From Isoetes taiwanensis (Eukaryota; Streptophyta; Lycopodiopsida; Isoetales; Isoetaceae), in assembly GCA_021234155.1 (NCBI GenBank), contig JAJEKV010000012.1, positions 7,011,789-7,075,788 on the forward strand: a stretch of 64,000 nucleotides of DNA, given 5' to 3'. Numbering within the stretch: position 1 is the stretch's first letter; each line of letters begins with the position of its first letter. Shown here piece by piece: positions 22,251 to 34,100 of the stretch. Made by a program: the position numbers and the translations under genes. Under the pieces are notes generated by a model. It was not told the origin of the DNA, searched no databases, and saw only the letters and a program-made list of their open reading frames with translations.

Positions 22251-24043
22251 ATAAATTTCTTGTAACCATTAAGCATTAGCATTAAGTATTAACGTAATAA
22301 CCATAAAGCATAACTAATAACCATTAAAGCGTTAGCATGACACTGTAGCCGAAACATCATTTTCGGACTTAATTGTAGCCGAAAACTAATCCAGTAAGCC
22401 CTTTGCTTGTTCGCCATCTTATAAATATCTTCAGATAGTCGGCCGACTTGTGAAGTTGAATTTAACACTTGTTAGTTGATCATAAGACTTCAAGCAATAT
22501 TCAACTAGTTAAGCTTTTAACTAGAATAGCTATTATCATAGACTAGACCATTGAACAATAGAACATTATTCAACTATAACGGGGCACTGTAGCAATGGTT
22601 TAGACCATGCTACTATTCATTATTGACTCAAAGGTTTTTCATTCGAACTCCAACCTTGCTCCTTGTATTTGATCGGATCCAGCACCAGAAGATGCCGGAT
22701 CGTACTCTGATCACCAGATATAAATTCAAGGTCCGTCGGTCTAACAGAACCGACCGGATTTATAGTTGAGCTGGCTCGACATATTCGAGGCCAGCTTACA
22801 AGATCAACTTAGGCCTTATAAGGTTTAATATCAATTCGGCCCCATTGCAAATATTTAATCTTATGCTTTCACTAGGTCTTTTAGCAGGATTAACCATTTG
22901 ACCTTGCTTCTATCATGACATGAACCACAACAACTTGCTCCACCGATTCACTCTTCCATTCTTTCTTCCCATCGAGATCATATGGCAGAGATAGACTGGT
23001 CATCCCAATTTCTTAAACAGAAACTTACAAATGTGCTGTAACTTACAAATGTGCAGAAACTTACAAATGTTTCTTAAACAGAAACTTACAGCTGGTCTAA
23101 CCATGGTTTGAGATATTCCAAGGAGAGGTGTTCACAAATAAAGAGTGTACTTCTAAGAGTAACTTACTGCAATTACCATTGCAGACCTTGGCTTCTGAAA
23201 CCTGAATGAACAAATCAATGTACAACTTTTATCTTCTGCATTCTAAACCAGACCAGCAATACATGAACTGGAATACATGATGATTTTGAGTTGAAACTCA
23301 CCTGCAAAAACATGTTGCAACTGCCCAGTAAAATCTCTTGTACAGAACTTGAGATTTACATGAATAAAATTATATTACATATAGAGAACTTACTTATATG
23401 CCATTGACCTGCCAGAACCTAACATCTAATTGATTCGTGCTTATAACAGGTGCTTGTTCTTCCATGGAATTTGGTTCATGCACACTATTAACACTCCGCC
23501 TGTCAGTAGCTTGCTTCCATCGTTTGAACGCCAAGTCATATGGAAATGATTGCAATGAATGCTCACACTTGTACAGTCTCATGGTAGCATCAAGATTAAT
23601 ATCCAATCTATTTCGCAGTTTATTCTTTATAAAAGTCAGTGAACTAAATGCTCTTTCATCTTCAACGCTTCCTAGAACCATTGTCAAACAAAGCTCTGCT
23701 AGCTTGAAATACTCACTCAGTGCATCTCTCAAGTAATCATTCAGGGCCAGCTTATTCCACAACCTTATTACAGCACCCTGTTCTAGTGGCTTATGCAATT
23801 GCTGAAATTGCGCATACATAGTCATTCCAAACAGCCCAGACTGCATTTGCAATGCATCTGAATCTAGTAAACCATTTATTTCCTTGCCATCTACTATGTG
23901 CTTGGTACAAAAATGGCCAATAAGAACCTTCAAGCAAGCTGAAAACTTCTTTAGAATAGAACTTTCTTCATGTGCCTTATTCCAAAAATTTGGAAATATG
24001 ATTGCCACAGAATCAATAATTTCATCGCGAGGGAATCGTAAAC

Positions 24044-24364
24044 GGGTGAAAGCATGCTACGGTGTACCACTTTTGGAACCCTCAAAAGTACCTACACTGG
24101 GTACTTTTAAAACTGGTACTTTCTATTTTTTATTTCCATTAAAATCAATCCAAAAATTTTGAGTTGAAGGCCAATAACATGTCAATCTATAGTTTAGAGG
24201 ATGATAATACTATTAGAGACTAAAATGGATGAATAGACTCTCACACTTATTATTTATTGAGACATTAATGCAAATTCCCAGTACCCAGTGTTGGGTACTT
24301 TTCTGGGTAGTTTTGCACTCCCTAAAAAGAACTTTAGATGGTACACCCTAGCATGCTTTCACCC
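24044..24364. mobile_element. MITE with ends matching the large transposon
   Basis: 321 bp with inverted ends GGGTGAAAGCATGCTA(C/G)GGT followed by GTACCA, 26 of 27 positions matching. Flanks are AAAC and GAAC, a 4-bp duplication with one change; removing the element and one flank copy restores an open hAT frame (EIRLRFPRDE). The ends agree with those of the 16.7-kb element at most positions (GGGTRAAAGCAYGCT..GGTGTA). There is no coding capacity. It is best explained as a non-autonomous relative moved by that transposase. Confidence 0.85.
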
Positions 24365-25550
24365 GAACGTATTTCAGCAGCAAGACTATCTGCCACATCC
24401 TTCATATTCTCTTTTACGGATTGAATAAGAATGGAAAACTCATTATCTCGTACCTCAGTCTTCCGCAAATGGTTATTTCGTCCAGACTTCATGAAACAAT
24501 GCAAAGGTAAAAATCGATCCTTGGCATGCATACATAGGCGACCATCTTTATCACTGTCTAAAGATACAAGATCCTGCCACTTATAGAATGTTTTGTCTTC
24601 CTCAAAACAATTTGGAAATGTATACAACTTCTCTAACCTTGTGCACGCCACTTTCCTGGCAATAGTATACTCAGATATAAATATTGTACGGTCTTGTGCC
24701 TGTTGCATCAAAAACACAAGCTCCCTAAGTAAAGGTAGAAGAGCATATAATGTTAGCATCGTTTCGGCATCTGAAAGCAACGTGACCAATTCAATTGCCT
24801 TGTCCTCATCCTCTAAATCAGCGCATGCCCCTGCAATAGAAATGTACTCTTCACACAATCTACGTACCGGTAATGCAATTGAAATCCAACGTGTGTCTAC
24901 ATCTTTTAACATTTTTCGCCCCTCTGTCAAACCTATAGCAAACTGTTGAAAATGTGCAAGCCTTTGTGGGCTGCGGCAGTAAAACTGATTCACTGTCTTT
25001 ATCAGATATTCTACCTTCTGCACACATCTGAATTCATTGACAATCTTGAAGGCCAGATTTGTCCTATGTGCCATGCAATGGATGGAGAGCAAATATGGTG
25101 CAAAGCTCGTCTGAAGTCTGACTCCTAGTCCAGTTCTGCAACCAGCCATGACTGATGCGCCATCCGCACCGAAGCATACTAGTTTTTGTGCACGATCATG
25201 TAGGCTCAACCCTGCATCAGCCAATTCTTCATCTACCATGGCATACAAACTTTCAGCACTAGAATCCCCGTTCAACTTTTTTATGCTCAGGAAGTAGGAC
25301 TTTCTAGAAAATTGATGTACATTGTACACATGCATGCACAACCATGAAGAGCTATCCTTCGCCGTGACTTCATCTAATGATATGGATAAGAATCTGGAAC
25401 CTACAAGATAACAAATAACATGAACAATAATATAAAGGCAAGGATGCACATATTCATGCATAATGATCCTAGCATATTTGCCATAATTTAAGCTACAGGA
25501 GCGACACGATGAACTTCTCTAGCAAGGATGTGCAATGTAGCAAGTGTCAC

Positions 25551-25750
25551 AAAGGCAAACATGAAGGCAGGTCTGTCATTGGCAGGTCTGCCATTGGCAG
25601 GTCTGTAACTAAGTCATAGTAGCCAACAAAGTTTTCTTAAGAGTTCAACCCTTGTGTCTTTTTTCAGAGGAATACCGAACCAGATCAAACTCAAGTTCAA
25701 ACTCAAGAGGCAAACATGAAGGCAGGTCTGTCATTGGCAGGTCTGTAACA
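25551..25750 (+). repeat. Short repeats GGCAGGTCTGT in the hAT intron
   Basis: The motif GGCAGGTCTGTCATT or close variants occurs three times at 25567-25606 and again twice at 25724-25750, each block preceded by GGCAAACATGAA. It lies in the intron between the two hAT exons and is probably a local duplication. Confidence 0.7.
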
Positions 25751-27668
25751 TTCTAGACCTGCCCCTAACAAGAACGTGCTATTACTTATTACGTTGTTAA
25801 CCTTAATCGCTGCTATTACTGTCGGATGATGAAATTTCAGGAAAGCATTTACATGTAGAGGTTGAAACTTCAGCCTTGTTTTAGTTAAACTAATTGTACT
25901 GTTGCAGCATAAGGGGAAGACGCTTACAGCTTATATATTATGGGAAGATGCTTCAACTTGCCAAAGGATTTTGAGCTTCAACCTTACCAACTAAAATGCT
26001 CTCTTTGTATAGTAGCATGCAAGGTGCAGAGAAGAGAAAACAACTGGCTACATAAAAATCAAAGGCTACATAAAAATAACTTTAAAAAGTAGGGAGAAGG
26101 AACCCTGATATAAATGGAAAGTGCTTTAATTGAATTCAAATTTTGTACCTTGAATTAAATCTCGTAACTCAGGCTTAGCAATTTCTGCCATGTGACCTGC
26201 AAATTCCCAGCCCGCACTCTCTGACCAATGTGATGCTGGAATATTAGGCAGCCCGTGAGCACGAAGTAAGGACTCATGCTCCGGATAGTCTCTCATTGGA
26301 CGCCCACGTTGCAATAAATGCAAAGTTGTTTTCATTTGAGTGCACTTTGCCTTGTAATCCAAAAGTTCCTGTTTCTGAAATAAAGAATAGAAGATGGTTT
26401 CTTTCCGTGCCTTTTCTGACGCCAATGCTTGGTATTTTTCATATTGCTGAGCATTTCTAGCATGGTAATTCTTCTCTGGACCTTCCCATCCAACAAAGAC
26501 ATACTTTGTAACCCCGTTTTCAATAAGTTTTGCTTTCTGTTTTCCCACATGCCTATCAATATTATTTTTTTTGCATTGTAGAGGCTTATGGAACTTGTTT
26601 TTCCATGAACAAATATTACACTTAACCATAGTGCGGCTTCCCACTTGAATTGGTTCGATGAAAGGATACTCTGCCAACCAATCTTTTTTGAAACTCCTAT
26701 TGGTATCCCACTTACTAGATTTTCTATCCTTGTATGGTACACGAGACCTCTTTCTAACCAATCTTCCAGAACTGGATTCACTGTGCCCAATGTGTTCAAG
26801 GCCCAAATCAGAATACTCCAAATCAATTTCATTGTCATCATCTAGTTCTTTAATATCTGGCTCATCCTCTATTGTCTCATCCAACTCTATCTCGGATTCT
26901 TCTAAAGGAGACATCTTATAGTCCTCATCTTCAGTGGAGTTATAACTGCCATCACTGGATAATACAAGCGAAAGTTTTTTGCTCGATGGACCAGCACCAT
27001 GCATAAAGTCATTGATACTCTTTTGAGATTTCTTTTCCATGATTGAACTTAGCTCTCACCTGCAAACTTTTTTGCAAAAACAAACACAGTTAATAGCAAT
27101 AGTAAGTTGTTTTCTCGTATATTTGAATTTGTATTATCTCTTACCTTGAAATTGTATTATCTCTGAACTTCACTAGCAGCAGAATCTGATGGTAGGGAGA
27201 ATCCGATGCTGGAGTTCTACGAAAAAATTGCCCAAACATTCGATTCTCCAATCGATTTTGCAAACGAGCGGGATCCTTTTAGTTGGTGAAGCGGGATTTT
27301 GTAGTTAGGTGAATAAATTTAGGAATAGAATTTTTATTAATATTGGCCCCCTATAAGTGGCGAATTTATGAGGGGGCCACTTAATGATTTGGGATATGGC
27401 GAAATTAAGACATTATGGGATTTGGCCAACTGGCCTAAATGGCCATTCCATCAGCATATGCAGATCTCACATGGGACTAAATTGGCCCCAAAGCCGATAC
27501 CACGCCAATTAGCAAACATCGAATTGGCCATTCTAATGTCGTAATAGGCAATGAAGTACCACGAAATGGCGAATCTGCATGTAGTACATAGGTAAGGCAT
27601 CCTACTCAAGTCGGCCGCCACATTTTGCCAGAACCGGTAATGTGGGGCCAAACGGCCCGCCGGTGCCA

Positions 27669-28004
27669 CTAAAATTTTCGCTGAAGCTCATGGACCTTGT
27701 CTAAGAGCTCACTTCCTGTCAATCTGACCCCAAGCATAGCCATTGAAGGCCTAGCATCCAGTCTGTTGTATGCCTTTAGGTTGGATTCGAAATCAGCAAA
27801 GAAGGTGGATTTACACATTTCCACCTTCAGAGATTGGTCACGAGCCCTGTTTAGCATATGCCGAATGCCCTCCTCGCTCACCCTACAATAGTCGTAGTGA
27901 TCTCTGAACATCCTTCCTACCATGTTGCCGGAATGAACTTGTTCGAATTGAGAATGAAACGCCAAAAATCGAGCGCTAGAAATGCGATTTAGGACCCAGA
28001 TCAT
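27669..28004 (-). CDS. Hypothetical ORF, 111 aa
   Basis: A minus-strand frame with a normal-looking soluble composition (RMFRDHYDYCRVSEEGIRHM, later LTGSELLDKVHELQRKF). I do not recognise a family. It lies between the hAT gene and the CACCAC array, inside the transposase intron, and has no clear splice sites. It could be a captured exon or chance. Confidence 0.25.
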   Translation of the reverse strand: MIWVLNRISSARFLAFHSQFEQVHSGNMVGRMFRDHYDYCRVSEEGIRHMLNRARDQSLKVEMCKSTFFADFESNLKAYNRLDARPSMAMLGVRLTGSELLDKVHELQRKF

Positions 28005-28102
28005 TTTCTAATGATTAGAAGAGGAATGTAATTATTATCAGGGTGTACGAATTTCAGAAATGTTTATGAGAGCAGGCTAGGCAGATTTCTTATGTCAGAC
28101 GA

Positions 28103-28838
28103 AATAGGATAAAAGTGATGTGATGTGATGTGTGGTGTCGTGATGGTGTGGTGTGGTGTCGTAATGGTGTGGTGTGGTGTGGCGTGGTGTGGTGTGGGGT
28201 GCGTTATGTCCATGGTGTCATGTGGGTGTGTGCATATTAATGTATGATATGTGTGGATTCAATTTTATTTATTCTCCCCCCTCACCCCACCACACCCCAT
28301 CATCTATCCCACCACCATAGACTACCACCACATCTTTGCAACCACCACATTACCACCACATGCACCACATTGTCCATTACCACCACACTCCACCACACTC
28401 TACCGTATCCCACACCACACCCCTCCACCACACTCCACCATATCCCATACCACACCCCTCCCTCCACCACACTCCCACCACCACCACACTCAACCATGTA
28501 CCACACCACCCCCTCCACCACCACCACCACACTCCACCACACCACACCACACCACAATCCACAACAACACACCACACCACCACCACCACACCCCCCACCA
28601 CACCCACCACCACCACACTCCACCACACCACATCACACACCACCACCACCACCACACTCCACCACACCACATCATACCACCACACACCAGTACACACACC
28701 ACCACCACCACCCCCCACCACCACCACACACCACTCCACCACCCCCCACCACCACCACTCCACACTCCACCATTTGGTGTATGGTGTGTGGTGAATGGTG
28801 TGGTGTGTGGTGGGGTGTGGTGTGGTGTGTGGTAATGT
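28103..28838 (+). repeat. CACCAC/GGTGTG array in the transposase intron
   Basis: On + the order is GGTGTG-rich (28103-28200), CACCAC/CCACCA-rich (28273-28775), then GGTGTG-rich again (28776-28838), about 110 bp before the exon 2 acceptor. The strand switch from C-rich to G-rich would allow a long imperfect hairpin in DNA or RNA. Long frames in it are artefacts of the repeat. Confidence 0.88.
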
Positions 28839-28949
28839 ACACAGCACTAAGGTGCTTGTTCTGGTGAATATGATGAGTGTGGGGCATGGTATGGTGCATG
28901 GTTTAGTGTGGTATACACATCCTAACAGTTTAGTGTTCATTTCATGTAG

Positions 28950-30806
28950 ATACTATTGTTCAAGAGGTTTCTGGACCAACATCCAGAAATTAAGATCGTC
29001 TTCGAGCTTTTGAGAAGCTAAAACCCTGGTTTGTTGTGAAATTGAAGGACTTCAATAGTTCTTTGTTGCATTCAAAGACGTGAGGATGCAAATGCTAGTG
29101 GATGGACTCAATGGGATGAGAACCAAACATCCTAAGAATTGCACTTGCACTGCGATGTTTGTAGATCACATGAACTTGGTCAATGCGGGGCACACCAAAG
29201 ATAAAATTGCAAGTCTGAGGAAGCTTGTGGAGATCTATATTGTGTCCAAAGAGTGAATTAGATGAGTTTCACAAGAAGGCATGCATCCTTGGAAATTGTG
29301 AGTGTGTGGAATCAAGAAGTTTCGGACACTGTCCCATGGAAGGAAGTGGCGAGAATGGGAAAGTGAAATGGGAGTACATTGACTATGAAAAAAGACAACG
29401 CCTCGAAGTTACGTAGGAGACTGACTCATCAGTACAATGAGACAGAACCCAAGGAGCTTCTGGATAAACTGAAAGAGCGTCTAAAAATCTTTCCACTGCA
29501 TAATTTCAGGTACCAATGGCAGGCAAAACAATTTAAGGAGCTTCTGGAGAATCTCCCAGCAGATGCATGACTTTCGGTAGTGGATTCTGCAGAGAACTAT
29601 ACATTCAAGGAACAAGAAGAGGTGCAGTCGATGCGCTGGGTCAATAACCAGATTACCATTTTGGTTCAAATAACATATCAGTACGACTCGAGGGCGGATG
29701 AGATTATCAAGGAAACACATTATTATGTATCGGATGATAGGGACACGATACTTTGTTAGGTTACACAACTTTGCTCATGAAGCACCACAAATATTTGGAG
29801 CAGAAAGGAAGGGTGCCAAAGAGACATTATGTGTTTTCAGATGGTGGGTAGACCATTTTACTTTGTGGCTAGGTACACAAACGACACGGATGTCTATATG
29901 ATGTGGAATTTTTTTGGTTCTAACCACGGGAAAGGTGAACACGATGGCAAAGCTGTTGAGTTGAAGAGATGGTTAAGACAACTACAATTAAAATTCAGCA
30001 GCATAAAATTGGGTAATGCTCATGAAGTGGTAGAAGTTGCCGAAGAGATGTTTACTTGTGGAACATCCGAGTGGATGAACACATCTGAAACCAGTAAGAG
30101 GAAGAATATAAAAAGGTTCTTTTGGGAAGTCAAGGTGGAGGATATAGATAGAAAGAAAGCATGGGGTGCAGAAAGGATTTTGGACACTAGGCAGATCCAT
30201 TGTGTACATGCATTCAATCTTGAATCTCCATTGCAGTTGCACACGAGGGAACTTTCATGCTTCTGCAGCTACTGCTTGGATGGCATGTGGAACAGTTGTG
30301 TGAACAAGAACTATGTTGATGATTGGAAACTTCAAGCTATTGTACCATCCTCCAGTGTGCATGTTGACATTGAGGACCGTAAATCCAGCAGGTCCTTGTT
30401 CTCCTCCAATCCCACGATGTTAGCAGAGGCACTTAGAGTTGGTGATAATTTTGATGTCGTTGCTCCGAAAGGGAATGATGAGGGTTCTGAATTTTGGATT
30501 CTGATGTGCACAAAACCAAAATGGATAGTGGAGAAAGACTTCCAACTCAATGGAACATGGTACCTCGCCGGTGATAGTGTCATAGAAGGTATGTATTACA
30601 AGAAGGGCGCAAGATCAACCGTCAGCTATGATCTTTGCAGTAAAGACGCCTTAGGCATAGTATTCACAACACAGATCTGTGCAATCAGACTTCACATGCC
30701 ACCAACTAAACGTCAAAACAGGACTGTATATAGGCTGGATCCTTTAGATAAGGAGAAAATTTTACAGAATTTACCCGAAGTTCTTTCTGATGATGATGAA
30801 ATGTAA
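28950..30806 (+). pseudogene. Transposase gene of the large element, exon 2
   Basis: Across several frames the conserved parts read in order: FKRFLDQHPEIK and FEKLKPWFVVKLKD (28960-29050), a Cys-rich HPKNCTCTAMFVDHMN segment (29130-29180), ELDEFHKKACILGNC, KELLDKLKERL..FPLHNF, VVDSAENYTFKEQEEVQSM (29574-29632) and ETHYYVSDD. Then come RHYVFSDGG, WNFFGSNHGKGEHDG (about 29905) and a 325-codon open frame to TAA at 30804. The AENY, SDDG-type and HGKGEHDG phrases are hallmarks of a widespread but uncharacterised transposase family, with acidic residues suited to an RNase H-like fold (inference). Stops at about 29031, 29253, 29568 and 29757, plus frameshifts, make it non-functional. The intact C-terminal 325 codons suggest modest age. 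Confidence 0.7.
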
Positions 30807-31164
30807 AACAATTCTGTAGTTTTCAGAACTCATGTGAAGTTTTGTGCTTCAGCTGTGAAAATGAGTTTGTCTTGATTTCTTTTGAAGATTTGAATTCTTC
30901 TGAACACTTGATTTTTTTGTTTGTGAGATGAATTGAATATGAATTTTCATTCAAATGAATCGAGGTTAACAATTATGTACATAAGAAAGATATACAGTGA
31001 TTTAAAGTACGAGGTGACTCATGCACCTACATACTTCCCAATACATATGTTCCTCTCAGTTCCAGCTTTTGTTGCTTCTAATCTTAAAACTTCAAGCATG
31101 AACACTCTAACATCAACTAGATCCTGGTCTGAAATGTCCACAACCTGCAGTTAACCACACTTTG

Positions 31165-34100
31165 TCAATAACAGAGTTTGGTTTGTCTGCTGCATTTGAG
31201 TTGACTTACTAGATCAGGCAACAATATATTCACTCCTTTCAAGTACCCCCTCACAAATTTGTGCATAAACGAACATACGGCAGGGCCACATGAATGACCA
31301 TCGGTTTGAAGAGGCGTTCTGGAAATTTTCACAACATCTGAGGTTGTAAAGCTGAAATTATTGTGTCCAAGCAATTCCAGGAACCTGCACTCAAAGTTTG
31401 TTGTCATTGTGCCACAACAGCAAAATGCAATGAGCAAGCACTAACCTCTCAATATGTCTGCTTCTGCCATGCAAGCCCGAGCTATCAAAGTGATATATCC
31501 CTGGTTTATATCTCTGTGCGAGACACGCTAACTTACAATCGAAAAAGCAGGTCCAAATGATGTCCATCACAAGCGAGGCAAAAACATGTACTGGCACTTA
31601 TCCAGATTCACATGTTTCCTTATTGTTTTGTAACTATTTGTGTCCTTGGACAATGTCGAGTGAAAAAGAGGGTCAAAGAAATGAAAGGAATGGCTCATTC
31701 CTTGGAGCATCAAGTAGTATTCCGTATATCTGCAAACATATGCATATGATGGCACAATCCTAATGATCACAAATCAGATGAAAGTATCACCTTGAGAAGA
31801 GGAGGATCAATTGATCATTGAACCAATTAGCATTATATCGGCTTCCAAAATTTTGATGTCGATGGAGCTAATCCGCGGCAGTTTAGTTCCACTCAAAGAC
31901 CACTTCCATGTGTATTTGGCTTTAGATAGACGAAACTGCGAAGCTCTATCATCTCTAGTTCTAAATACACACGAGAACATTTGCTCACAATCCATTCAAA
32001 TATTTTAAATTGAAAAAGTACAACACATATCATAGAAATTTTTTTACTTATATTGACTTTCAAAGAGTTTTACAAGATTCATTTATGAAAATACTTGTCG
32101 AGCATTTTCATGCAATTCTTGCTGACTCCTCGAAATCCCACATGTTCCACATTTGATGTTCCTTCACATAAGCCGGCACACTTTCTGCGACGAAAGTCCC
32201 TCCGACCATGGTTTGAGTTGCTCCAAAAGAAAATTGGAATCCAACCCGTCGGGGAGCAAAACTATTTGGACATATCATTGTGTTAATTTGGTTGGCGAAA
32301 CCCTTATATCTCTTTGTCATCTATCAACAATGCGTTTGTCACCGTATTTCCAAAATTTCTGGTACACTTTGGGCCAGATCCTTAAGGAAAATTGGCTTAT
32401 TAACCACTTTTAATTTTGTGTTGGTGCAGTCATCCCGATTCCAAATAAAAAGAAATCTGCCCTTATATTCCTGCAAAGAACTTTCTCATCAACAAGTCAA
32501 CATTACTCTTAGCCATCTTTGGACCACAATGCAATCTCAAATTTTGAAAAACACCATTCTAAGAACTCCTGTAATCCAGGTCTGAAAACTGCTAGCTTTT
32601 GATGGTTCAATTTCTGGAGGGTCAATTCTGGCTCGGCCGACGAAGGGGATCCTCTCTTTCAAGTCATAAAACTTGCCTAAAACCTCATTAAAATCCGAAC
32701 AAGGAGAATTTGGTTAACCTCTTGGTTTTCTTGGTTGAGGTTGTATTGGACTCGTTGAAAGCCGCATCTTGTCCGAGGATCCGGGGTTTCTTTGTCAACT
32801 TCATCACATGCATCCGCATTTGGCTCATGTTCAGCACCAAAACTTTTTTCTGGTGAAGGACCCCGTCAAGAGAATGAATCTCAAGGGAATTAATTTTCCC
32901 CCCTAAAACAGATGCACTCAATCTCTTCGTGATGGCTTCCATTCTGGTAGCATTTATCTCTACGAACATAATTGAAATGAGGAAGACCACAGAAAAATAC
33001 AAAAAAATAAATCATGTATATGGCATCGGTACTTACTTGATACGACTGTATTCAGTTCACTATCAAATTTCGTTTGGAGTCTCCACCCGTCGGCGGTGGG
33101 ATTGACTTAGGAGTATCAAATGGGGTGAATTCTAGGTACAACCGGAGGTATCTTGCGCCTCATAACTGTCGAGGCGTGGATAAGCTGTTGGATATCCTTG
33201 GTCTCAAATTTACGCAATTCTGCAAACACTAAGTCGGTAGTCCCGTGACAACATCGGTAAACATTAGTTAAGGCACTTACTTGTGTCTATTGGTTCTTGT
33301 GGTACCACTTTCGAACACCAAAAGCCAAAAGCCATGTCTCGGTCATAATGTGGGCACAACTGGGCTGCAGCGAGGTTCTAGAGTGTCTCGCAAAACAAAT
33401 TCAAAATCAATAGAGTCTTTAGGCGAGGGTTAGAGATGATAATATTTACCTCAAATGGTGTGATAGACATGGAATGTGATAATCGGGTGATTGCATTACG
33501 CTATCTGGCCCCGGCAACATTTTACCCTCCCATTTTCGGACAACGCCCACAAAATGGACAACCTTCATCACCCTCTTCTTACGCCTCGGGAAGCATTGGA
33601 AGTGCGGGATCTAAAGGAGTGTCATGACCACTACGCTTTCGGAAAAATCTCAAATCTTTGCATTCGAGGTTGCGGCTCCGGCGTTAGGTCTTCACATGCC
33701 TTTAGCTCAATTTCAGTTTTACGCTAGTTCCTTATTTAATTGATTCAGCCCGGGCAACACCGTACCATTTAGCTCTTCATCCTTTGGTTCGCTTACAACC
33801 CGAACACCCTCTGGCGCCCAGTTCTTTGTCATGATTGATTGCCATGCCATCTGTGCAAATCAGCTCTAATTTCTGATGCTTTATGCTCCATCAACTCAAT
33901 CTTTCTTTTGATATCATTTTTTCTATCCTCGTTTGCTTGCAATCGTTGCTTGCATCTATCAAACCTAGATGATGTTGCAGCCAACCATTCCTTCACAAGT
34001 CTGCCATAGTCTGCAAAACAAAACACTACGTACATGTCAGCCTCCTAACATAGTAAGCCACGTACTGATGGAAAACCACAATCACACACCACACAACACA

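Larger units (their letters stand above)
23394..27040 (-). pseudogene. hAT-family transposase gene, split by a MITE
   Basis: Exon 1 (27040-26149) encodes an acidic N-terminus, then a zinc finger of BED/TTF type (CNICSWKNKFHKPLQCKK.NIDRH); it ends at a GT donor. Exon 2 starts at 25400 after TTATCTTGTAG and joins in frame (DLIQ-GSRFLSISLDEVTAKD). It holds the first catalytic Asp (SLDE), CFGADGASVMAG, an HCMAHR.NLA motif and DVDTRW. The C-terminus, after the inserted MITE, has EDERAFSSLTFIKNKLRNRL, the hAT dimerisation signature that includes the catalytic Glu. Without the MITE the frame is open from zinc finger to stop (23394), so it was probably intact when the MITE landed. About 950 residues in all. 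The hAT terminal repeats and 8-bp duplication were not found by eye. Confidence 0.85.
19815..28949 (+). other. 9.1-kb intron of the transposase gene
   Basis: Inferred from a donor (GTTAGT at 19815) and an acceptor (TTTCATGTAG ending 28949), both in phase 0, and from continuity of the family reading across them (AHYLEESQ, then ILLFKRFLDQHPEIK). It holds a minisatellite, a hAT transposase gene, a MITE and a CACCAC/GGTGTG array. Most of its length is therefore later insertion. The stretches 19850-20980 and 21340-23390 hold no gene I can recognise. Confidence 0.6.

Noticed and set aside
22229-22270. GC hairpin as a Helitron 3' end
   Set aside because: Helitrons end in CTRR about 10 bp after the hairpin; here the sequence is ATAAATTTCTTGT with no CTRR at the right distance and no 5' TC end located.
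28244-28940. Long open frames on both strands in the CACCAC array (up to 207 codons)
   Set aside because: They arise because the repeat lacks stop codons in several frames; His/Pro/Thr or Val/Gly/Cys low-complexity products are not credible proteins. The same holds for 34045-34715.
31363-32585. Several + strand frames of 60-100 codons
   Set aside because: They are antisense to the C48 protease exons, which carry clear catalytic motifs on the minus strand.
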